From assembly GCA_001314545.1 (NCBI GenBank), contig LIHN01000021.1, positions 1 to 64,000 of the forward strand: a DNA stretch of 64,000 nucleotides. Reading direction: 5' to 3'. This document shows positions 43,238-49,805 of the stretch, piece after piece. The stretch comes from Bacteroidetes bacterium HLUCCA01 (GTDB lineage: Bacteria; Bacteroidota; Rhodothermia; Balneolales; HLUCCA01). Each line of letters begins with the position of its first letter. Within the stretch, counting starts at the first letter, position 1. Made by a program: the position numbers and the translations under genes. The notes beneath the pieces were generated by a model. The model made no database searches. It saw only the letters and a list, made by a program, of their open reading frames with translations, and was not told the DNA's origin.

Positions 43238-44269
43238 TTATCCCCAGTCGGCCGGATAGCCTCGGGAGTCGAATATTTCACCGGTATAGGGGTTGAATCC
43301 GTGTGGTGCCTCTCTATCGGTGAAAGTTTGGTAAAACGGCCTCGAGATTTGCTCTGTAAAGGCCGATAAATTTAACGTTGCCAGGTAATCTGCCAGGTCG
43401 AAACCTTTTTCCTGCTCTCCGGCATGAGTTTCAAGTAAATCAGATACGCTGATCCTCGCCAGGTTGCTAAATCGGTCTGCGTAGTGCTGCCAATCCGCAT
43501 AGCATCCGACATCGGGAAATAGCACAACGGATAGACCTGCAACGGATCGCATTTTATAGCTGTTAATGCCCTTTAGCATACCGGTTGCAATCCAGGTGAA
43601 GCTCGGGAAATACTCGGATGCTATGATTGCCGTTTTCTCGCTCTCAACAATGGCAATAGGTTTATTCGAGTCAATCAGGTGGCTACCGTAAAAGCATTGT
43701 ACCAGCTCGAATGAGTCACGTTCCAGGATGCCCTTACGTGCCAATAGCGTATGAATCCAATCGTATGAATAACCGGTCTTTTCTCTCTTGCCGGTCTCAA
43801 CGTTGTATTTGATTAGCTTGCCGGATCGTATTTGACCGTTCTCATCAATCAGCCAATAGATAGGCCAGCCTGCAACGGCCGTTCCTTTTGAACCTGTGCC
43901 GACTTGATACCTCCTCAGCGCTCTCGTTGCAATATCAGCAGACCATCCAGGCAAGTTTTTCAAGTATTGGTGTAGCTGATTAGCCTCATAACTGCCCTGT
44001 GTGGCCTCGAAATATTCCGGCTCAATAGTGCTCGGTTTCGGTGGTTTCGGTACGGTATAGGTCGTTTCTGTGGCTGTGGAATTGCTCAGACCGCCCTGCG
44101 TTGGTGTGACATGATAACCGCATGAGCTTTCACGGTCACATCGGCCAATATCGGGAGCCAAATACGCTTTTGTTTGGGTATCAATGTACCGTACCAGCCG
44201 TTTCTTTCCGCAATTAGGGCATTTGTGCTTTTTGCTGGATGAGTCCAATATGTAACGGAATTGCTTCAT
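43238..44269 (-). CDS. zinc-finger primase-like protein (DUF6371/Toprim-type)
   Basis: A 343-aa protein opening MKQFRYILDSSSKKHKCPNC with a zinc finger of C17, C20, C44 and C50 (KCPNCGKK, GRCDRESSCGYH), typical of phage and plasmid primases. The second half has Toprim-like signatures: PIAIVESEKTAIIAS, SVVLFPDVGCYADW and DLLETHAGEQEKGFDLADYL. Bacteroidota mobile elements often carry this protein next to an SF3 helicase. I prefer ATG at 44269 (the family N terminus) over 44284. The 3' part of the helicase gene overlaps its start, so translation is coupled. Confidence 0.82.
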   Translation of the reverse strand: MKQFRYILDSSSKKHKCPNCGKKRLVRYIDTQTKAYLAPDIGRCDRESSCGYHVTPTQGGLSNSTATETTYTVPKPPKPSTIEPEYFEATQGSYEANQLHQYLKNLPGWSADIATRALRRYQVGTGSKGTAVAGWPIYWLIDENGQIRSGKLIKYNVETGKREKTGYSYDWIHTLLARKGILERDSFELVQCFYGSHLIDSNKPIAIVESEKTAIIASEYFPSFTWIATGMLKGINSYKMRSVAGLSVVLFPDVGCYADWQHYADRFSNLARISVSDLLETHAGEQEKGFDLADYLATLNLSAFTEQISRPFYQTFTDREAPHGFNPYTGEIFDSRGYPADWG

Positions 44270-44273
44270 ACGG

Positions 44274-45833
44274 TCAGCCTCCAACGGTCATAAAGAATAC
44301 TCTGCCGATCTCCTTGCGTTGGTCAAAGAATCCCAGGCCGTTCATGCGTTTATTGAAATTCTTTCGAGCCAATGCCCGTAAACCCTCATCGTAGCAATAC
44401 GCCTTATAGGATTGATATAACTCCTGAGATCCTTTGTAGTGCTCAGTATGAGGCTTAAAATTTCGCTCATCAACGAACATCGCAACGGAGTCGGCCTCCT
44501 TTTTGTAGGTTTCAAGTGCTTTGTTAGATGCCTCACAACGGCTGAAACCGCCCTGCTGCAATAGTCGTGAGAGTCCATCCAACACCCAATTGAATACGCC
44601 AGGCAACTCTCGGTGGATAATCTTTTTCGGCAGATCAGGATCCCTGTTTTCAGGTTTGATATAGACATCGAACGGAATGATTAGAAACCGTTCAAAGTAT
44701 GCTGCTGTGTGCTCGACATCGGCCGGCAGCTGGTTTGTGTTAAAAGCAAACTTGCAAACATTGGTGAGCATGAATGGATCTCGATACGGTAACCGTGCCT
44801 CTATCGGCTCACCGGATGCCAGCTGTTTAAATGTATTGCTTTGGAGTCGGTCACCTATGTCAGATGCCCAATTAACCAGCTTACCTGATAGTTTGGCTCG
44901 GTAATATCCGGACTCATCGGTCAGATTCGATAGACTGTAATAGGTGATGTTCTCATCGCCCAGCATTGCCCGAATAATTTCAAACAACACGGATTTGCCG
45001 TTTCGACCGGCTCCATACAGAAACAGCACCTTTTCCAGCTTCATGCCTCGGGTAAACAGATAACCCATAAATTCAGCCAACACTTTACGGCTCTCCGGAT
45101 CCGGCAGAACCTCCTCCAGGTACCTATGGAATTGCGGAGCCTTTGCTTTGGAGTCGTACCGGAATTGCAATTGATAGGTGAGGAAATCTACTGCCTTTGG
45201 TGGTCTGAGCTCCTGGTACTTTGGAGTGATTTCAAACGTACCATTGGCCAGGTTAATGAGTACAATTTCAGCATCATACTCCGGAGCCGGTAGGTGAGCG
45301 CTTGTTGCAAACTGTTTGAATAGCTTGTCTTTAAATTCGTAATACCTGGATTTGAGCTTTTCAACACCCATGCGTTCAGCTGCCTCGCCAATGAAATTTT
45401 TCAGCTCAGGCTCATCAACACGGACCCAATGCGTGCCGGTGTAAACGTAGTAGTAACCCTGGTGCATACATAGACCCCAGCCGTTTTCTGTGGCCGTCTC
45501 GAGTATGATTTCAATGGCAATTACTATACGGTGCTGATCGGTAACTCTTCGGCTCTCGATACGCTTTTGTAGGCTTTGCATCCGTTCCGATTTCTCTTTC
45601 CGCTCCTGGTTGGTACCTTTTATAGGCTTATCAGCAAGGTATTTAAACAGCTCGTCTCTCTCGTGTCTTTCGGCAGCCTCCTCCGGAAATGCCAGGTTAC
45701 GGAAATCAACTTTCTCGGGTATACTTGATAGCAGTTTCCGGAGTGCAGCAGCAACTATTGGCTGGCCGTGTGGTGAGTCGGCCTGGGTTGCCACTCCGTT
45801 AACGTGCTCTTTCAACGTTTCAGGTGTGATCAT
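44274..45833 (-). CDS. P4-type SF3 helicase/primase C-terminal protein (D5-like)
   Basis: A 519-aa protein. The N-terminal 200 residues are a D5_N-like domain (GWGLCMHQGYYYVYTGTHWV). They are followed by an SF3 helicase with Walker A GAGRNGKSVLFEII (about 273-286), Walker B region KLVNWASDIGDR, the sensor/motif C asparagine in KFAFNTNQLP and FERFLIIPFD. This is the replication helicase of P4-like satellites and related plasmids; it would melt the origin and recruit the host polymerase. It lies between an HTH gene (7 bases) and the primase-like gene (overlap). Confidence 0.9.
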   Translation of the reverse strand: MITPETLKEHVNGVATQADSPHGQPIVAAALRKLLSSIPEKVDFRNLAFPEEAAERHERDELFKYLADKPIKGTNQERKEKSERMQSLQKRIESRRVTDQHRIVIAIEIILETATENGWGLCMHQGYYYVYTGTHWVRVDEPELKNFIGEAAERMGVEKLKSRYYEFKDKLFKQFATSAHLPAPEYDAEIVLINLANGTFEITPKYQELRPPKAVDFLTYQLQFRYDSKAKAPQFHRYLEEVLPDPESRKVLAEFMGYLFTRGMKLEKVLFLYGAGRNGKSVLFEIIRAMLGDENITYYSLSNLTDESGYYRAKLSGKLVNWASDIGDRLQSNTFKQLASGEPIEARLPYRDPFMLTNVCKFAFNTNQLPADVEHTAAYFERFLIIPFDVYIKPENRDPDLPKKIIHRELPGVFNWVLDGLSRLLQQGGFSRCEASNKALETYKKEADSVAMFVDERNFKPHTEHYKGSQELYQSYKAYCYDEGLRALARKNFNKRMNGLGFFDQRKEIGRVFFMTVGG

Positions 45834-45840
45834 GGTGTGG

Positions 45841-46128
45841 TTATTTAGTACGTGGTGTGACTTCTATTGACCGGATGAATCGCATAATTTCGACTCTCGG
45901 GTACAATATTTTGCGACCGTGCTGCGAGAATGGTATCTCGTTACGGTCTCGCATATTCTGTATAGTCCTGGAGCTCCATCCGGTCAACTCGATGAGCTCA
46001 GATGTGTTCAGCCAGGGCTTGCTCGTTGCCTCCTGGATCAACTCGGGGAGCCGATCCTCGACAACCTTAGCGAGCGCTTTCTCGATTGCTTTTTCAAGCT
46101 CATCATGTGTGGCAATGTAGGCCGTCAT
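45841..46128 (-). CDS. helix-turn-helix DNA-binding protein (AlpA/excisionase-like)
   Basis: A 95-aa protein with an N-terminal helix and a winged HTH at 38-85: PWLNTSELIELTGWSSRTIQ, NMRDRNEIPFSQHGRKILYP. HTH_17-type proteins in islands act as excisionases (AlpA) or replication/early regulators. It is the gene before the helicase, as in many Bacteroidota integrative elements. It probably binds sites in the element such as the 48-bp repeats, which is an inference. A stable 7-bp hairpin (46185-46204) precedes it. Confidence 0.83.
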   Translation of the reverse strand: MTAYIATHDELEKAIEKALAKVVEDRLPELIQEATSKPWLNTSELIELTGWSSRTIQNMRDRNEIPFSQHGRKILYPRVEIMRFIRSIEVTPRTK

Positions 46129-46184
46129 AATGCTTCATATTTGTTGCGGTTATTGTAACTGCATCAAACTTAAAGCAATTAAGA

Positions 46185-46204
46185 CCCGTTATTGAGGTAA
46201 CGGG
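46185..46204. promoter_or_regulatory. hairpin/palindrome CCCGTTA-N6-TAACGGG
   Basis: A perfect 7-bp inverted repeat between the 202-aa gene and the HTH gene. No T run follows on the minus strand, so an operator for the HTH protein is as likely as a terminator. Confidence 0.45.
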
Positions 46205-46208
46205 GTTA

Positions 46209-46817
46209 CTATTTTAGGGTACTTTTGTTACGTCTGTATCTTTTTAACGCTGACTGAAAAGACTCAAATGTTGTGTATCTCTTTTCCATCCCCAGCTCAG
46301 TTTGTTCGGAATTCATCTTTGCAAATACAGACTTCCAGGTTTCACCATCCGATCGGCTCTGATAGTACCAGTTAGCCAGCTCGAAAAAAGAGTCCGGCTC
46401 ACGATACCTCTGCCGTAATCGCTCATTCATGTGCTCCGTTAGAATTGGGTTATCATTCCAAACTGAGCTGAATAGCTGCTCATCTTTGTCAATTATACTC
46501 GCATAACGGCTGTATAGTAAATCTCTCTCTGATTTAATGTAATTAATTTGATCTCTTAGGTGCTTAACCAACGCTTCGTTATCAGTACGTGAGATGTAAC
46601 GCTCAATTACATCTATTAAGTCAGTCCATCGCTCATAAGCCAATTGTGCACCATGCTCGATGTGCACTAACTTACTTCCGCCCTGATAAACCTTATCAAT
46701 TAATTCAGGGATTGCTTTTTTTACATATTCTTCGCTATTGACGAATTTTGCGAAACCTCCAAAGATTTCTCTCATTTTCCTACGCTGTCGTTCAAATTCG
46801 TATTCTCTATTGCTCAT
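46209..46817 (-). CDS. 202-aa unknown protein
   Basis: A helical, charged protein (MSNREYEFERQRRKMREIFG start). No family recognised. Residues 65-115 look like a coiled coil (YERWTDLIDVIERYISRTDN and on), and the C terminus is basic (YRRNKSTLK). The leader has three CACACC units directly before ATG. It is the first gene after the integrase in the leftward direction, with the right copy of the 48-bp repeat in the gap. Position alone suggests an early or control role. Confidence 0.7.
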   Translation of the reverse strand: MSNREYEFERQRRKMREIFGGFAKFVNSEEYVKKAIPELIDKVYQGGSKLVHIEHGAQLAYERWTDLIDVIERYISRTDNEALVKHLRDQINYIKSERDLLYSRYASIIDKDEQLFSSVWNDNPILTEHMNERLRQRYREPDSFFELANWYYQSRSDGETWKSVFAKMNSEQTELGMEKRYTTFESFQSALKRYRRNKSTLK

Positions 46818-46888
46818 GGTGTGGTGTGGTTTGGTGTGATTTATGAAATCGGCTCGTATGGCCTGATTTCAATGGTGGTGTAATTGTT

Positions 46889-46936
46889 GGCTGTCAAAAA
46901 TGTCAATAATGACACTTGAACAAAACATTTTAGATT
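46889..46936 (-). repeat. 48-bp inverted repeat, right copy
   Basis: Reverse complement of 41477-41524 at 41 of 48 positions. The first bases include the integrase stop codon; the rest is intergenic. Read on the minus strand it contains TGTCA-N4-TGACA (a small palindrome) and a further TGACA nine bases on. Together the two copies enclose every element gene except the integrase. Paired iteron blocks of this kind serve as ori and crr in P4 (known for P4, inferred here). Confidence 0.85.
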
Positions 46937-48138
46937 CCATCCTCATCGAATATACTTTTCAGTCCATCATCTATATTGTACTCCGATAGGCTCGCCAGGT
47001 ACCGCTCCGTTGTGGCTCTCTTGCTGTGGCCTAATGCGGAGCCAATCCAATCAATATCCATATTCAGAGACCGTGCCCAGCGTGCGAACGTATGCCGTGC
47101 GATGTGGAAAGCGATGTTTGTTTGAATACCGGCCATACTCTGCAATTCTTTCAGCAGCAGATTTACCTGAGCATTGGCTGAATGAGCCTTGCGTTTCAGC
47201 TCTCGACCGGTGAGGCTTTTGTCTTTAATGATCGGGAAAATGAAATCATCCGGAGCGATTTCATCGGTACGGTAATACTCGAGTATTTTCAATGCCTTGC
47301 TGGTCTGTGCAATGCTCTTGCTCTTTTCTGTCTTTCCCATTGTATAGATGAGCCGGCCGTCTACAATACTATTCCAGCGCAGCGTTGCAAAGTCTGTGAA
47401 CCGGATCCCAGCGTTATACATACTGAATAGAAAGTAGTTCCGAACGTGCCATACCAGGGAGCCTGTCTCAATGTCAAGGCTCTCGATGCGCTTAACCTGC
47501 TCCGGTGAGAGAGCTTGCTTTTTGTTTTCTACTGAGCTTACAATCTCAACTTTTGAAGAGGCAAATACATCATTTTTAGTGTAGCTGTTTGCCAGGGCAT
47601 AGCTGAATACATTTTTCAGGCATGAAATATACTTTCTCACCGTGTTTTGGTGGTTGCCGTACTCGGTCATTAGAAACCGCTGATATTCGTTGATTACATC
47701 GGGAGTTATGCTATCAATGGAAATGCCCTTGCCTCGCAGCTCCTCCATCCGTTCAGCTGCATAGCGTATCTGCTTTGGCCGGTGATAACCTCCATCGCTT
47801 GCAAGTTTCTCAGCGACTTCCAGCGCAATGCCTTTGAAATCCTTTGTATCACCGTCTTTCAGCAGATTAGCAATGTAATGCCGGCTCGCTGTCGGATCCG
47901 TTACAACGGCCTCTTGAGCCTGGTGCAATTTCAACTGAATTGTACGGTTGAAAGTTTTGGCCAACGGATGAGCCGTTTTTACCCTGCCTTTGTTCGGATC
48001 CCAAAACGTTTTCTCAACGCTGATTCCGGTTGAAACCAGGCTATACTTGCCGTGCTGAGTCACCCTGATATAGACCGGATATTCTCCGTTCCGCTTCTTT
48101 CGTCTTTCAAGTAAGTATGGTCTAACTGTGATACTCAT
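46930..48138 (-). CDS. tyrosine recombinase (integrase) of the element
   Basis: A 402-aa phage-type integrase. Arm-binding start MSITVRPYLLERRKKRNGEY, SAM-like core-binding domain about 100-195, catalytic domain with R246 (GIRFTDFATLRW), H345-x-x-R348 (HIARHTFARWA), H371 (ALGHSKRATTERY) and nucleophile Y380. All catalytic residues are present, so it should be active. It lies 214 bp from attR and reads away from it; the paired TTACCAAT sites are in that gap. Confidence 0.94.
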   Translation of the reverse strand: MSITVRPYLLERRKKRNGEYPVYIRVTQHGKYSLVSTGISVEKTFWDPNKGRVKTAHPLAKTFNRTIQLKLHQAQEAVVTDPTASRHYIANLLKDGDTKDFKGIALEVAEKLASDGGYHRPKQIRYAAERMEELRGKGISIDSITPDVINEYQRFLMTEYGNHQNTVRKYISCLKNVFSYALANSYTKNDVFASSKVEIVSSVENKKQALSPEQVKRIESLDIETGSLVWHVRNYFLFSMYNAGIRFTDFATLRWNSIVDGRLIYTMGKTEKSKSIAQTSKALKILEYYRTDEIAPDDFIFPIIKDKSLTGRELKRKAHSANAQVNLLLKELQSMAGIQTNIAFHIARHTFARWARSLNMDIDWIGSALGHSKRATTERYLASLSEYNIDDGLKSIFDEDGI

Positions 48139-48224
48139 GGTCTGTGTATTTACATCGGGAAAGTTTCGTCTGGAAAGACTTAACTATATTAGTATGGTAA
48201 TAGGCTGACGGCTCTGAAACCGTG

Positions 48225-48244
48225 TTACCAATCTTGTTACCAAT
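48225..48244 (+). repeat. paired TTACCAAT direct repeats, right end
   Basis: TTACCAAT at 48225-48232 and 48237-48244 with four bases between, matching the left-end pair in sequence, spacing and orientation. Between integrase start and attR. Confidence 0.6.
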
Positions 48245-48352
48245 GGAATATACATACTATTGCGTGAAGTGAAAGCAATTAACCGCAAAATATCCGCTAA
48301 ATGTGCTTTTTAGCCGGTTATGTCACCATGAGATAAGCAACGGAAAGTACAA

Positions 48353-48373
48353 TTCGAGTCCAGTCCAGGGCAC
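48353..48373 (+). other. attR (21-bp core)
   Basis: Perfect copy of attL. The chromosomal base order after the core is ACAAG rather than CAATA, so the ancestral tRNA-Leu ended GGGCACAC and had no encoded CCA; the element supplies it. The remaining parts of 48139-48590 hold the integrase leader and a terminator. Confidence 0.9.
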
Positions 48374-48384
48374 ACAAGAAAAAT

Positions 48385-48422
48385 TAAGGCTTTGTAATTC
48401 AATGAGTTGCAAGGCCTTTTTT
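48385..48422 (+). terminator. original chromosomal terminator of tRNA-Leu
   Basis: AAGGC-TTTG pairs with CAAG-GCCTT across a 15-base loop and ends in TTTTTTG. It lies 12 bases past attR, where the tRNA terminator would be before insertion. Confidence 0.75.
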
Positions 48423-48590
48423 GTTTAGGTGCGGCGTTTCGGCAGTGTTTCTGTCTGCAAAATTTGGTCGTACGGTGCCGGAGCCTCGGTTGAATCCAAC
48501 GTTCACCCTGAACCAGAATGGCAAAGCCGATAAGGTTATACTCCGGTTGAATCTATGCGGATGTTCTCGTCATTATTTTGGGACGAGTGG

Positions 48591-49628
48591 TCAGGCGTTG
48601 GCGGTCTTGAACATCGCTCTGAACCGTTTTACGTTTGTTCGGGAGACCGGGATTTCATCGGCACTATGGGAGAGCTTTAACTGCAGTCCGAGTGTGTTGC
48701 CGGATGCCTCCCTAACATGGCGCAGGTTCACGATAAAGGCCCTGTGGGTGCGCATGAAAACGGGGTATGGTTTGAGTTGTTCTTCCAGGCTGTCTACTGA
48801 AATACGGACCGTCTTTACATGTACTTTTAGCCGACCTTTGAGGATGGGTGCATCGGGTCCGTGCGTATGGCTTACCTTGGCACTATCCTCATCACCACCT
48901 GAATACCTCTCGTCCGCTCTACCTGCCATGGTTCGACTTCCGGCAGGGGTACTGCCCCCGTACCGTTCGTCGGTACGACCATACTCATGCGCTTCCAGCA
49001 AATGAAACTTAACATAATTCCCGTCTGCCTCGGCATACAGCAGTTGGGAGGCCCTGAAAACAGGATCATCTTTTTTCAGAGGCGTCTGAATTATTATTTG
49101 TGGATCACCGCTTTTGGGGATGTTAACCAGATTCACCGTTTCCTGTCCGCCGGCATACGAAAACAGGGTTTTGAACTGCCGGATAGTAGCTGCAACCATA
49201 GGAATACCCGTAATTAAGGCGGTATTCTGAAGCGAATTGGCGTAGGTATCCCAATTCCAGCGGGGGGCAGATTCTTCCAGCAGGAAAGCCGACAAAAACA
49301 CCGCAGTACCCAGGTTGATCAGAACGAATCCGACAGATAGCAGCTCCGAGAGCAAGGTCCAGGGTTCGGTGGCATCATCCCCGCGAAGCAAGTGGATTAG
49401 TTTGAATGAGGCAAAAGCAGCAACACCCACGCAAAGCGCATACATGGTCATGGTAATTTCATAGCCAAAATATGCACCGGGATAAGACCCTAAAGGACGA
49501 TATACCAGCACGAACAGCAGCGATATAAGTGCCAGAAGAGGCGCTCTTTTTTCAGGTTTCCGTATGAAGTAATTGACCGGAAACGGTCGGTAGAACAGGT
49601 GTTGCAAAGACAACATAGTTGGGGTCAC
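48591..49628 (-). CDS. membrane-bound LytTR-domain transcription regulator
   Basis: A 345-aa protein: four membrane helices in residues 28-165 (LLALISLLFVLVYRP, MTMYALCVGVAAFASF, VGFVLINLGTAVFLSAFLL and TALITGIPMVAATI), then a LytTR DNA-binding domain (LLYAEADGNYVKFHL, VFMRTHRAFIVNLRHVREA, IPVSRTNVKRF). A roughly 50-residue Gly/Ser/Arg/Asp-rich insert, with two DERY-x-GG units 19 residues apart, splits the LytTR domain where a short turn is normal. It is divergent from the PAS histidine kinase gene across 177 bp, which suggests shared control or a functional link. Confidence 0.87.
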   Translation of the reverse strand: MTPTMLSLQHLFYRPFPVNYFIRKPEKRAPLLALISLLFVLVYRPLGSYPGAYFGYEITMTMYALCVGVAAFASFKLIHLLRGDDATEPWTLLSELLSVGFVLINLGTAVFLSAFLLEESAPRWNWDTYANSLQNTALITGIPMVAATIRQFKTLFSYAGGQETVNLVNIPKSGDPQIIIQTPLKKDDPVFRASQLLYAEADGNYVKFHLLEAHEYGRTDERYGGSTPAGSRTMAGRADERYSGGDEDSAKVSHTHGPDAPILKGRLKVHVKTVRISVDSLEEQLKPYPVFMRTHRAFIVNLRHVREASGNTLGLQLKLSHSADEIPVSRTNVKRFRAMFKTANA

Positions 49629-49805
49629 ATCGCATAGTTATAATCGGGTGGCAGCAATATTGATCAATTTCGTGCCAAAAGCCAATCGGCCCGGCAATAA
49701 GTTTACCCTATATGATAAAACTAAAGTTATTGATGGAATATTTCGATAATATCGATTGTCGGAAGTTGCTAAATAGCTGGCTTGTGAAGTTTTGGTGATG
49801 AAAAA

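Larger units (their letters stand above)
41352..48373 (-). mobile_element. integrated ~7.0-kb P4-like satellite or minimal integrative replicon
   Basis: Bounded by perfect 21-bp direct repeats, one within tRNA-Leu. The unit length (one att plus interior) is 7001 bp. All ten genes read leftward: integrase, 202-aa unknown, HTH, SF3 helicase, zinc-finger primase-like, then 190-, 78-, 81-, 67- and 66-aa unknowns. It has no structural, packaging-motor, conjugation or known defence gene. The AT content is visibly higher than in the flanks. Replication by an SF3/primase pair plus tRNA integration is the P4 satellite plan; calling it a satellite is an inference, since no helper is seen. Unusually, the integrase is at the end away from the intact tRNA. 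Confidence 0.85.

Noticed and set aside
41352-48373. CRISPR or retron within the element
   Set aside because: The repeats are pairs of att, arm-like and 48-bp inverted copies, not regularly spaced arrays, and no reverse transcriptase or Cas gene is present.
48421-49005. Plus-strand open frame opposite the LytTR regulator
   Set aside because: Overlaps the LytTR domain coding strand and has no features of its own.
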